A stretch of DNA of 64,000 nt. It comes from Salinisphaera aquimarina (GTDB taxonomy: Bacteria; Pseudomonadota; Gammaproteobacteria; Nevskiales; Salinisphaeraceae). The position numbers and the translations under genes are program-made. Location: contig NZ_JBHRSS010000006.1 in the NCBI RefSeq assembly GCF_042643355.1, positions 62,001-126,000 on the forward strand, in the 5' to 3' direction. Numbering within the stretch: the stretch's first letter is position 1; each line of letters begins with the position of its first letter. A model generated the notes under the pieces. That model searched no databases. It saw only the letters and a list, made by a program, of their open reading frames with translations, and was not told the DNA's origin. This document shows positions 53,087-62,464 of the stretch, in pieces.

Positions 53087-54073
53087 TCAATGCGGCGATC
53101 GCTTGATTGTCTCTGTAGCAAGGTCGAGGTCGGCGGAGCGCCCTTTGTCGAACAAAAAGACAAGTCCACCGCCGATCAGGCTTGTCAGTAAAGCGATGAG
53201 TCTCAGGGCCAGCGCGACGATCACCGCATGACTGAAGCTGATGCCCAGTTGTTGCGCCGTAAATGCGAATGACCCCTCCTGGACGCCCAGGCCATTTATC
53301 GAAATGGGGAGCAAAGCGACCGTGGCGTACGTCGTATCCGCAACGGCGCTTTCTGCCCACAAACCAGGGGCGTGAGCCGCGGCAAACAACAATGCGATTG
53401 CCGTGACAGCCAGAATATGGAACAGCAGCGAGACCGCGGCCAGCCTTGCAACACCTTGCTTGTCGCCAAATATCAAGCGTGTGTTGGCCACCAGCGGATC
53501 CAATTTTTTCACGCGGCCCAATTTTTTGAACAACGGCCTGAACAACGACAGCCTGAACACAAACGGAAAGATAGCAGCCGCCAGCGGCGGAGCCGCCAAC
53601 ACAAGGGTCAGCAGTCCAAAGCGCGGATCCCGATTCGCCAGATACAGCATCAAGGCGCCGAGCGCTCCGACGACGAACAGTGAAAGCAGGCCCATCACTC
53701 GATCGAGCAGCACGGCAGACACAGCACGTGATTTCTGACCGCCTTGAGGCATGGTCCGATACACGCGATAGATATCGCCGCCGATGGCAGAGGGTAGAAA
53801 ATTGTTCAGGAAAAGTCCGATGAGAAGTATCTTGCTCAACCCAGGGAAACGCCAAGGCAGGCCATGGATCCGCAGCGATATCTGCCATTTCCAAGCAGAG
53901 GTGACGACCGTATTGAACATGAAGATGAGCGCGGCCAGAAAAACGAGGTACCGATTGACGCCACGAAGCTCGGTGATCGCACGCGCCCAGTCAACGGTGT
54001 AGATCAGGTAGGCGATCAAGCCGACACTCACAAGCAGCTTGATGGCACGTATTATATTTTTAGACATAGCCAT
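53087..54073 (-). CDS. Lysylphosphatidylglycerol-synthase-like (UPF0104/AglD-type) membrane protein
   Basis: A 328-residue polytopic protein with about eight helices. The family hallmarks are LFLNNFLPSAIGGDIYRVYR and the C-terminal LLPISINGLGVQEGSFAF. Members move or flip lipid-linked groups, often in glycan or lipid modification systems. Two Met (54073 and 54067) are possible starts. The IS3 element starts 10 bp beyond the stop. Confidence 0.88.
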   Translation of the reverse strand: MAMSKNIIRAIKLLVSVGLIAYLIYTVDWARAITELRGVNRYLVFLAALIFMFNTVVTSAWKWQISLRIHGLPWRFPGLSKILLIGLFLNNFLPSAIGGDIYRVYRTMPQGGQKSRAVSAVLLDRVMGLLSLFVVGALGALMLYLANRDPRFGLLTLVLAAPPLAAAIFPFVFRLSLFRPLFKKLGRVKKLDPLVANTRLIFGDKQGVARLAAVSLLFHILAVTAIALLFAAAHAPGLWAESAVADTTYATVALLPISINGLGVQEGSFAFTAQQLGISFSHAVIVALALRLIALLTSLIGGGLVFLFDKGRSADLDLATETIKRSPH

Positions 54074-54123
54074 TCGGTATCCGATCCGGACTACTACTTG
54101 CACTGTAGCCCACGGCTTTCAAC

Positions 54124-56103
54124 TCACTGCGCTCTTTCAATCTTGTAGACACCGATAGCGCCTGCCAGACCGCGATAAACCAGAGTCACAGAGTATCGCT
54201 CACTCAATTCGTCTATCGGCGGGCGGACCTCGCCCACAAGCGTTATCAGCCATATATTGCCGTTTGACTTGTCGACTGCATCGAACAGATCGTCGCGACG
54301 ATAAAGCAAATCGCTGCCACTCCAGCGCTCTCGTCTACCAGCGTCGCACGAGATACCGGCGAACTCTCCCCAACTGTAATTCCAGTACACGTAATCTGTG
54401 CGGTCGAGATAGTAAGTGGCTACCGGCTTCGTTGTGACGACCAAATCCTGTGGGCCGGCGTGCCGATTGACGTACTGTGCCGGCGTACGGAAATCCTCGC
54501 GGGGATAATAATGGGCAGTAAGCGCCTCGCCGTAAGGCAGCCGATAGTTCCATTTCGTGCTGTCAACGTGAATCAAGTGCGCCCAGCCAAAATCCTCTGT
54601 CAGCCCCATCGTCGCTATAACTGTCAATCCAACCACAGCGCTTCGTTTAGGATAGCTTCGGATGGGCCGGACAAGGAGCGTATGAATGACCGTCATCGCG
54701 ACCAGATACAACAGCGGGAGTAGAAAAAACGTATATCGCGTTCGGATGTACTTCGTATCCACCAGCGACGCCAGCACGACCATGACCACACACACGGCGA
54801 GCGTCAGGCGCAGACTGTGTACTCGTTCTTCGTCGCGTCCCAGAACACTCCAGATGACTGCCGCAGCCGCGAGTCCACCTAGCAGCACGGCCAACGTCGG
54901 CACGGCAGCAAGCCACGGGGCGAGAGTCGAATCGACCACGTTGGGGTACTTGAATAATACGACAGCAAGCTTGCTCAATTCGCCGCCCGGCTTGAACCCA
55001 GGAAACAACGCATACCAACCATGCGTCAACAGTGCATACGCAAACCAGAACACGAAGTTTGAAGCGATTGCCAGTGCCACGATGTACGCACAGCGACGAG
55101 ATGCACGCCGTATATCAATCCAACCTAGCAACAGCAGCAGGACGAGGCCGAGTACGACACAGCCGAACAGGTTGAAAAGCGACAGAATGACCAGCGCCGT
55201 CCAGCCGATACGCTCACGCGCCGCGATGCCGTACGCACGTACCAACGTAACAATTACCGCCAGGGAGAGTCCAAGTAGCAGAAGCGCGCCAACCAACCAG
55301 GCTGGATGGGACGACAAGGTCGATAAGAGCAGCGGCGGCATCACGACATGCTCGCCAACAAGATTTATAGGCACATCGCTCGGGAGTGGCGGTACCGCCC
55401 CCATGACCCTGAAATTCCACCCGCTATATATATATCCCACAAGCAGAAGCGCGCCGCTGACCGCCATATGACGAAAGCGGCCCGGCGAATCCTTGATTGC
55501 GTGCGGCAGAAAATTGACGACCAGTAGGAACAGGCCGCCGGCCCAAGTAAATACGCCGGCCAGCGACAGCAGCCACAACCAACCGAAGGCTGCTGTGTGG
55601 CGATCCACGACTACTCGGTGCAAGGCCAAGAGGTAGCAAAGAAAGATCGCCTGAAAAGGCATGTACATTCGCGCAAAACGCGCAAACTCGATCTCCCAGA
55701 GCGACAGGCTGAGCAAGCTGACGCATACACAGGCCACTGTAGTGCCTGACAGCCGCTTGCCCAGGAAATACACGGCCGCAAGCGCAACAAAGCTGAAAGC
55801 GACCGGCACCAGACGTGCCGCCAACTCGGGGTGTATCCCTCCCCACTCAAGTGGCGCGATCAAGTACTGCAGGAAAATTCCCCGCAGGTAATAGCCGCCG
55901 CAATCAAACGCAGGAACGCCATACCGGATGATATTCGCGACCGACTGATTGGTAAGATATTCATCAGTCGCCCACGGCCAGGTCCCCAAGCCACGAAGCC
56001 TTGCATACGCACCTAGAGCGATCGCCAGACACATGAATGCCTTGAGCACGCGATGATAATTCACGGCCTGCAATATCTTCCCCCGATGCCAAAGAGCCTT
56101 CAC
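54124..56103 (-). CDS. ArnT/PMT-like glycosyltransferase (GT39/GT83 type)
   Basis: A 659-residue membrane protein with about 11 helices and a soluble C-terminal periplasmic domain. The first loop holds the catalytic-type acidic motif WATDEYLTNQSV, and GGYYLRGIFLQYLIAP follows. Such enzymes take sugars from polyprenyl-phosphate donors and put them on a lipid A, protein or glycan acceptor in the periplasm. The two following DPM1-type genes could make that donor. It is next to the UPF0104-type gene. Confidence 0.87.
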   Translation of the reverse strand: MKALWHRGKILQAVNYHRVLKAFMCLAIALGAYARLRGLGTWPWATDEYLTNQSVANIIRYGVPAFDCGGYYLRGIFLQYLIAPLEWGGIHPELAARLVPVAFSFVALAAVYFLGKRLSGTTVACVCVSLLSLSLWEIEFARFARMYMPFQAIFLCYLLALHRVVVDRHTAAFGWLWLLSLAGVFTWAGGLFLLVVNFLPHAIKDSPGRFRHMAVSGALLLVGYIYSGWNFRVMGAVPPLPSDVPINLVGEHVVMPPLLLSTLSSHPAWLVGALLLLGLSLAVIVTLVRAYGIAARERIGWTALVILSLFNLFGCVVLGLVLLLLLGWIDIRRASRRCAYIVALAIASNFVFWFAYALLTHGWYALFPGFKPGGELSKLAVVLFKYPNVVDSTLAPWLAAVPTLAVLLGGLAAAAVIWSVLGRDEERVHSLRLTLAVCVVMVVLASLVDTKYIRTRYTFFLLPLLYLVAMTVIHTLLVRPIRSYPKRSAVVGLTVIATMGLTEDFGWAHLIHVDSTKWNYRLPYGEALTAHYYPREDFRTPAQYVNRHAGPQDLVVTTKPVATYYLDRTDYVYWNYSWGEFAGISCDAGRRERWSGSDLLYRRDDLFDAVDKSNGNIWLITLVGEVRPPIDELSERYSVTLVYRGLAGAIGVYKIERAQ

Positions 56104-56128
56104 TGCCCGCGCATGTATGGCGATGCTC

Positions 56129-57172
56129 TTAGTTTATGATTTCCTCTATTGTGTATTCTTTAAGTTCTTTGGCGTGCGTAAAGATAATTAACTCTCCGAT
56201 CAAACCCAGTCCGAAAATCTGAATACCTAGAACAATCAGTAAGGAGCCCGCCAGAATTGCCGGCCTGTCTCCTAGCGGCTCACTGAGAAACAATCGGTCG
56301 ATCAATAACCAGGTTAAGGTAATCGCTCCGATGAATGCGAGCCCGCTGCCGATAAGACCGAAGAATCGAAGCGGCTTTTTCGTAAACTTGCCGAGAAAGA
56401 AAACCGTGAGCAAGTCCAGTAGGCGCCGCAGATATACGCCGGGTCGATAGACCCGCCGATAGCGATCTTTCGACGACTGGGGCAGATCCACTTCTACCAC
56501 CTTGAAACCCCAGCGCTGAGCCATGATTGGCAGGAAGCGGTGCTGGTCACCGTAGATGAACACCTCTTCGACGACCTGACGTTTGAAACCGCGCACGCCG
56601 CAACCCAGATCGTGCAGTTCGAAGCCCGTGATGAACTTCTGCACTCGATAGAATACGCGGGTCTGTAATTGGTTGAAGCCGGAATCTTTTCGCGCGCTTC
56701 TCCGCCCTACGACCATATCGTGCTGTTCCAGCGCATCGACTACTCGGGTCATTGCCCCGGGTTCGACCTGATAATAGGCAGGTAACGTCAGCAGCAACGG
56801 GCCGTCGGAATTGGCAAATCCCGCACTGAGTGCGGTCGCCTCGCCGAACGAGCGCGCGAAACGGATGATCTTAATGGGTTCGCCTTCGTCCAGTAATGCC
56901 TTGAGCGTCGAAAGCACTTCGGCATACTGACCGTCGAGAACATAGATGATCTCGTAAGAGCAATTCGTTCCATCCAGATCAGCCTTGTAGGCTTCGTATA
57001 GTTCTTTGACGTCGTCGTATCGTTCGCTTATCGGTATCACGACCGACAAATCGACAACTGGCGCCACTCTTCTTTCGTCGATCGAGTCATCGGTACTCTC
57101 TGACGCCCGTCGATATAACGAGTGGGGATAGAGTTGTTCCGGGCGCCGATTATTCTGGGAGGCAAGTGACAT
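56129..57172 (-). CDS. Dolichol-phosphate-mannose-synthase-like glycosyltransferase with membrane tail
   Basis: A 347-residue GT2 enzyme: DLSVVIPISERYDDVKEL, EIIYVLDGQYAEVLS, GEATALSAGFANSDG, HDLGCGVRGFKR. Two C-terminal helices (RFFGLIGSGLAFIGAITLTWLL and AILAGSLLIVLGIQIFGLGL) anchor it. This is the GtrB/DPM1 layout that makes a polyprenyl-phosphate sugar. It is unusual in lacking a perfect DxD: the usual DGD-like position reads LPAYYQ, so activity may be altered. It follows the next gene by 6 nt. Confidence 0.83.
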   Translation of the reverse strand: MSLASQNNRRPEQLYPHSLYRRASESTDDSIDERRVAPVVDLSVVIPISERYDDVKELYEAYKADLDGTNCSYEIIYVLDGQYAEVLSTLKALLDEGEPIKIIRFARSFGEATALSAGFANSDGPLLLTLPAYYQVEPGAMTRVVDALEQHDMVVGRRSARKDSGFNQLQTRVFYRVQKFITGFELHDLGCGVRGFKRQVVEEVFIYGDQHRFLPIMAQRWGFKVVEVDLPQSSKDRYRRVYRPGVYLRRLLDLLTVFFLGKFTKKPLRFFGLIGSGLAFIGAITLTWLLIDRLFLSEPLGDRPAILAGSLLIVLGIQIFGLGLIGELIIFTHAKELKEYTIEEIIN

Positions 57173-57178
57173 TGCTTA

Positions 57179-58168
57179 TCAACTCCTTAGTTTACGACGG
57201 TCGTTCCCGTGGGCTCGCGGTTGGGTGGCGGTAATCATGGCCAGCTCGTGCAGCCTCAGATTGCCGGTCCTGTAGATCATTTCGCACATGACCCCGCCGA
57301 GGATGGCGAAGATCGCTGCAGATCCGAATAAGAACGCGACTCCAGCCGCGACCAGGGAATAGCCGGACTCGAAGAACGCGTCGCGGATGCAGATGACAGT
57401 TGCGAAGAAACTGATTGCAATCGACGGCCAGGCCAGTGCGCTGAACCACACCAACGGTCTTTCTGCGAAAGAGGCCACGGTCTTTACAACAAAGAGATCG
57501 ATCAAGACCTTGTATATTCTCAAAAGCCCGTATTTGGACACACCAAAACGCCTTGCGTGATGACGCACCTTCATCTGGGTGACCCGTGCACCAGTGACCG
57601 ATGCCATGGCCGGAATAAAGCGATGCATGTCGGAATACAACGGCACACTCTGGATCACATCGCGCCGATAGGCTTTCAGCGAACAACCATTATCCTTGAT
57701 CGGTATTCCAGTCACCTTTCCGATCAGCCAATTGGCGATTAGTGAGGGTACTTTCCTTGTCAGCCAGCGGTCATCTCGCTTATGGCGCCATCCCACCACG
57801 ATGTCGTAACCTTCATCGAGTCTGTCAATCAGGGACTTGATATCATCTGGATCGTTCTGTAGATCCCCGTCCATCGTGACCAGATAGTTTCCACGAGCCT
57901 GGTCTATGCCGGCGACCATTGCTGGAGTCTGGCCGTAGTTTCTTCGCAGCTTGACAATACGCAAGCGGTCATCGCTAGCAGCCAAGTCTGCAGCCACCTC
58001 GAATGTTTTGTCACGGCTACCGTCGTCGACAAAAATCAGTTCGTATTCGGCCCCTATAGCTCCAACAGCGCTAGTGAGTGCGGTATACAACAAACCGACA
58101 TTTTCTTCTTCGTTGTGCAACGGCACGATTACCGAAAGCACGACGATGACTTTTTGCTCTGCTGACAC
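57179..58168 (-). CDS. GtrB/DPM1-like polyprenyl-phosphate glycosyltransferase
   Basis: A 329-residue GT2 enzyme with all standard motifs: SVIVPLHNEEENVGLLY, LIFVDDGSRDKTFEV, GQTPAMVAGIDQARG, VTMDGDLQNDPDD (DxD) and the membrane tail (VWFSALAWPSIAISFFATVICI; GVAFLFGSAAIFAILGGV). It likely loads a sugar onto undecaprenyl phosphate for the ArnT-like enzyme downstream. It is first in the three-gene minus-strand run (GT, GT, ArnT-like). Confidence 0.9.
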   Translation of the reverse strand: MSAEQKVIVVLSVIVPLHNEEENVGLLYTALTSAVGAIGAEYELIFVDDGSRDKTFEVAADLAASDDRLRIVKLRRNYGQTPAMVAGIDQARGNYLVTMDGDLQNDPDDIKSLIDRLDEGYDIVVGWRHKRDDRWLTRKVPSLIANWLIGKVTGIPIKDNGCSLKAYRRDVIQSVPLYSDMHRFIPAMASVTGARVTQMKVRHHARRFGVSKYGLLRIYKVLIDLFVVKTVASFAERPLVWFSALAWPSIAISFFATVICIRDAFFESGYSLVAAGVAFLFGSAAIFAILGGVMCEMIYRTGNLRLHELAMITATQPRAHGNDRRKLRS

Positions 58169-58967
58169 GGCCGCTATCCCCCAAGCTGATACAGGAGTTG
58201 TGCAGCTGCTACACCGGCGGAAGTGCGATCGACAGATTTCGCCCCTTCACTCACCTGGCATGCAGACCCTCGACTGCTAATCCGAGAAGCAAAATTCGAG
58301 CCTACTATGTATAAACAAGCGGTTACATATTTTTTCGTGCGCGCAGTCTTAGTTTTGTAAGATTATCCGATACTTCTTCACGCTTTGTGTGAGAAGAACG
58401 CGTTGTGGTCGGCCAGCGGTTCGCGAATTGCCTTACCGCTATGGATTGAAATCACCAACCGTAGCTGAAAGTTCGTAGATAAACGGTCACTACTCAGAGG
58501 GAGTCCTAGCGCCGACCAGCCTTCATGATTTCACGCCGTCCCGCACAAGTCGATACTTGATTAGTTACCAATCCTAGCTGGCGCGGCCTTGGCGATCGAC
58601 CCGAAGTCGATTAGCTATTAGAGGGACGCGCAAATCAGCGTGGTGCTATCGAACGCGCAACCTGTTGACGCGCGATGTGCATTTAAGTCGTTTGCACGCC
58701 TGATTAAAGAGGCCGTATGTGAGCCCAATCTAGGCGCGCGCGCATTACTGTTTTTCGATCGATGAAAGCATAGTTACTCCTCAGTCGCGTGTTGTATTTA
58801 TCACACGTCTTATAGCCTGGACAGCTTCCGTCGGGTTATAACAGCGGAAAGAAGCAGCCGCATTCTTGTGGCGGTTGAGTAGACAACCGTTTATGCGATA
58901 GACAATTCAGTCTCTCTCTCGAGCAGTTCTCCCGATGTACTACAACTGTCTATCGCTGAGGCACCTA
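58169..58967. other. Long divergent intergenic region
   Basis: About 800 bp, visibly more AT-rich than the core genes, between the GtrB-like gene and the second Sde182-type gene. I see no gene, RNA or clear promoter. Confidence 0.4.
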
Positions 58968-60440
58968 ATGTTTCGATTCAAACCATCAAGTCGGCCGATT
59001 TTGATCGCGATCGTTGCCCTGCTGGCCTGCGGAGGTTGCGCGCGTGAGGGCTGGGCGACCGAACGCTCGCCTAGTCAGCACTACGCTGAAGAGCTTGTCA
59101 ATGATGCGAGTAGCCAGCCCGCATCTAAGCCGCGAATCATCGTCTTGACGGATATGACCAGCATCACCCCCGGCGTGCGCGAACCCGACGACTCCCAGTC
59201 GATGATTCGGCTGATGCTTTATGCAAATGAGTTTGATATCGAGGGGCTAATTGCCTCATCCGGGCTGCAACACGGACATGTCGTGAGGCCCGAGATCATC
59301 CGCAAAATCGTGAACGCCTATGGAGAAGTCCAGCCCAACCTCCTACTACACGACGAGGATTATCCGAGCGCTGACAGCTTGCGCAACGTCATCAAAAGCG
59401 GGCAACCCAATGCCGGTGAAGACGTGCCGGTGTATGAGAGCATCGGCGAGCGAAAAGATACCGAGGGATCGGATTGGATTATTCAAATGGTCGACAAGCC
59501 GGACGATCGACCGGTATGGATCGTCATATGGGGCGGTCCTGCCGACCTGGCTCAGGCGTTGTGGAAGGTCCGAAAGCTACGTAGCCAGCAAGATTTTAGA
59601 ACTTTCGTGAACAAGATACGAGTCATAGCAGGCGGCGACCAGGACTCGACCGCCGCCTGGATCAAATCAAGGTTCCCCGAATTATTCTACGTGACTCGCA
59701 GCGAGGGCGGCCGCGGCATGTACCGAGGCGGGGACACTTCATTAGTGAGCTCACAATGGATTCAAGATAACATCAGAGGACACGGCGCTTTAGGCGATAT
59801 CTATCCGGATTACCGCGGCGGAGACACCTACAGCCATAAGATTGGAAAAGTACGCGGGATCAAGGGCGGCGACTCGTGTACCTACATGGGACTTATTTCA
59901 AACGGGCTGAACATACCCGCCCATCTAACTTGGACGAATTGGGGCGGGCGCCTCATACCTGAGCCCAAAAACGCCACCCGATATAGCGACGCCGTCGACC
60001 ATGTCGGCACCTATACAAGCGACATGTCGCCGCACTGGGCTACAGTTTATCGATGGAGACCGCATTTTCAGGCCGACTACGCAGCCCGCTTTGACTGGGC
60101 CGTAAACTCCTACGACAAGGCCAACCATGCTCCGACCAAAGAGAGCGGCACACAACGAATAGTCAGGCGCGTGAGCGCTGGCGAAAAAATCAATCTGCGT
60201 AGCGGCACGTGGCGCGATCCAGACGGCAACAATCTCTCCTACCACTGGCAGGTTCTCAGAGAGGAAACAGCGACGCCAACGGACCGTGCCGTCGAAAACA
60301 GCCATTCCGATATGGCGCAACTCACCCTGCCCGAGGTGAGGGGTTCGGAATCAATTCACGTGCTTCTAACGGTTACAGACGATGGCCGCCCCGCGTTAAA
60401 TTCATATCAACGCTTCAACCTCATCGTTCTTCCACAATAG
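58968..60440 (+). CDS. Secreted Sde182/DUF1593 nucleoside-hydrolase-like lipoprotein (copy 2)
   Basis: A 490-residue paralogue of 43949-45400 with the same domains: RIIVLTDMTS, REPDDSQSMIRLMLYANEFD, WIVIWGGPADLAQALW, GGRGMYRGGDTSLVSS, then the beta-rich C-terminus (SGTWRDPDGNNLSYHW). It differs at the N-terminus: ALLACGGCARE looks like a lipobox, so this copy may be lipid-anchored while copy 1 is soluble. The start is taken at MFRFKPSS so that the signal begins properly; an earlier ATG at 58935 is possible. Confidence 0.87.
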   Translation: MFRFKPSSRPILIAIVALLACGGCAREGWATERSPSQHYAEELVNDASSQPASKPRIIVLTDMTSITPGVREPDDSQSMIRLMLYANEFDIEGLIASSGLQHGHVVRPEIIRKIVNAYGEVQPNLLLHDEDYPSADSLRNVIKSGQPNAGEDVPVYESIGERKDTEGSDWIIQMVDKPDDRPVWIVIWGGPADLAQALWKVRKLRSQQDFRTFVNKIRVIAGGDQDSTAAWIKSRFPELFYVTRSEGGRGMYRGGDTSLVSSQWIQDNIRGHGALGDIYPDYRGGDTYSHKIGKVRGIKGGDSCTYMGLISNGLNIPAHLTWTNWGGRLIPEPKNATRYSDAVDHVGTYTSDMSPHWATVYRWRPHFQADYAARFDWAVNSYDKANHAPTKESGTQRIVRRVSAGEKINLRSGTWRDPDGNNLSYHWQVLREETATPTDRAVENSHSDMAQLTLPEVRGSESIHVLLTVTDDGRPALNSYQRFNLIVLPQ

Positions 60441-60863
60441 TGAATTACGTCGGTCGATGATTAAACAGCGATCCAGATGAGCGTCGCGTGGACGGATCTC
60501 GGCCAGCGTCGCCATTGGTGCGGCGTCAATCAGACCCTTCGTCGATATGCTGCAGCATCACCACACTGGCATTTTCGACGACGCTGACCGCCCCATGACG
60601 ACTGCACGACTTTACGGGAGCCATGTCGCCAGTGAGCTTGTTCTCAACACCTCGCGCGTAGACTACTAGATACGACCTATTTTAAAGCGATCGCGGTACC
60701 TGAGCCGCCTTTCGGGCGCTACTACCTAAGCCGATAATGGCTCAAACCATGTCGCAGCAGCTTTACAATTATTTTAGCGATAAGCCCGACGATACACTTA
60801 TTTAAGACAATTCTCACTTCGCCTATATGCAAGCCGATTTATATTTTTATAAAATACATTGCT
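60441..60863. other. Intergenic region
   Basis: 423 bp between convergent genes with no coding or RNA signal I recognise; the right half is AT-rich. Confidence 0.4.
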
Positions 60864-61790
60864 CTACTCATCCGGAGCGTTCGAGCGGGCACTCAATCTA
60901 ATTCCATTTACAAATCCTTTCCAATTGTAAAACTCAGACAGACGCTTGAGTTTCAAGGCGTGATTTGTCGAGACTTTAGCCCCTTGAGCACGGATCCATA
61001 GAGAAGCCAATTTTCTCCACATCCAGCGCGGTGGCTTACCTGGCTGACGATCGCCGTGAAGAATACCTTGAGTCAACGCGTTTCGATACTCTCGATGCAA
61101 AACCCATATCTGCGTATAGCACTCAGGCGCAACATTATGGGTCACGATCGCCTCTGGCGCGTAGATTGGAGTGCAGCCAACAGCGGTGAGACGCTGTTGC
61201 ATGACCAATTCATGGCCCGTCGGATTCGAGGCTGTACCAGGAACAGACGAACCAGGACCGAAGCGAAAATCGAATCCACCGGCCCGTATTATATCTTCCG
61301 AATATGCACAAAAATTTGCACCAAGAAATAAAGGATTGGATATTTCGTTAAATTCTTTTGTCGACGGTTCCCAGCCTCTCGCGCTTGCAGGCAGATACGG
61401 TTCTATCCAACTTGGCGGAGTTTTACTCGTTCGGACGCGCAGCGCGCCACCAAAGAAATGACCTAGTCCAAATTCTTTTGTTATTTTTGAATAACTCGCC
61501 AAAAGATATTTATCTACTATCACGTCGTCGTCAAGAAAGACTATGACGCCAGTTTGCAAATGGTCGACCAACCACTGTCGGCTTCTTGCTACACCAGCGT
61601 CGAGCAGTGCCACCCGTTTTAGCGGAAGTGATTGCAAGATCGATTCTGATAAGTCGAGATTTAACGTGCTGGTGCCGTTTTCAATAAGCCATATGGCGGC
61701 TAACTCCTCGGGAAAATCGGTATTCGCAAGACTATCCAGCATCGCAATAGTGGCGGCACCTGGTCTATAGGTTGTTATGCAAACGTGCAT
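60864..61790 (-). CDS. Glycosyltransferase family 2 protein
   Basis: A 308-residue GT-A enzyme: HVCITTYRPGAATIAMLDSL (N-terminal strand), VARSRQWLVDH, IVFLDDDVIVDKYL (DxD), and a cation-site helix (PTGHELVMQQRLTAVG). The last part is basic and may contact membrane lipid. No co-transcribed neighbour is obvious. Confidence 0.85.
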   Translation of the reverse strand: MHVCITTYRPGAATIAMLDSLANTDFPEELAAIWLIENGTSTLNLDLSESILQSLPLKRVALLDAGVARSRQWLVDHLQTGVIVFLDDDVIVDKYLLASYSKITKEFGLGHFFGGALRVRTSKTPPSWIEPYLPASARGWEPSTKEFNEISNPLFLGANFCAYSEDIIRAGGFDFRFGPGSSVPGTASNPTGHELVMQQRLTAVGCTPIYAPEAIVTHNVAPECYTQIWVLHREYRNALTQGILHGDRQPGKPPRWMWRKLASLWIRAQGAKVSTNHALKLKRLSEFYNWKGFVNGIRLSARSNAPDE

Positions 61791-61944
61791 TTCTTTTGAT
61801 TACTCATAGCGAATGATAGTTTAATTCGATTTCCGATCATAAAAAACAGTCTTATGAGCTGTGAGATGAGCGCCTAAAAGCATCTCCGCTACTAAGAATA
61901 CGGCCTGAAGGATGATTTAACGTATCGCAATTCTTTATTAGAAC

Positions 61945-62300
61945 GTATTCTCGTTTAGCGTAGGCAGCCATGGCAGCAGGTAAGTCATCACGACAACGGC
62001 TTCGTAACGTGTTGTCACTCTGTCAAAGCGACAAGCCAGAGCACTTTACTGTTTCAATCAAGCAAACACGCTTTCCGCCAAATGTCGATCACTATAGGCG
62101 CATCGGTCTAAATTATGATTGCCGTGAATCGAGTTGCGTTTTCGTGGAACTATGTACTGGCTGCCTCGTGTTTCGATCTGGGCTCGGATGCGCAAGCTTG
62201 TCGTATCCCTTATCATCCACGATCACATGCACCTCTGAGGCGGACCCAATTACTTGGACAGCCCTGCAACGATTGTTAGCGAACTGGCCACAACACGATG
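61945..62300 (-). pseudogene. IS5-family transposase remnant
   Basis: On the minus strand VHVIVDDKGYDK is followed, one frame over, by LRIRAQIETRG, YIVPRKRNSIHGNHNLD, RCAYSDRHLAESVFA, a stop, LKQ, a stop, then CRFDRVTTRYEAVVVMTYLLPW. This is the C-terminal DDE end of an IS5/IS427-type transposase (xxKGYD, PRKRN, Y-RHxxE, TRYE). It has at least one frameshift and two in-frame stops. I cannot see the other end or inverted repeats. Confidence 0.75.
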
Positions 62301-62390
62301 GCACTTGGCGACCCTTACATACAGCGACATCCTTAGCGATTACTCGCCTCAGTCGCGTCGTTACAAAAAAATTCGGCCATTGACCACTAA

Positions 62391-62464
62391 GCGTCCTCCC
62401 CCTGCATTCAGCGTAAGAGCATCAACAGCGTCCTCCCCCTTCATTCAGCGTAAGAGCATCAACA
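62391..62464. repeat. 37-bp tandem direct repeat
   Basis: Copies 62391-62427 and 62428-62464 match at 36 of 37 bases. The second copy contains the last codons and the stop of the glycosyltransferase gene on the minus strand. Confidence 0.9.

Noticed and set aside
53022..53894. 290-codon frame overlapping the UPF0104-type gene
   Set aside because: It is a shadow frame; the true gene has clear family motifs in the other frame.
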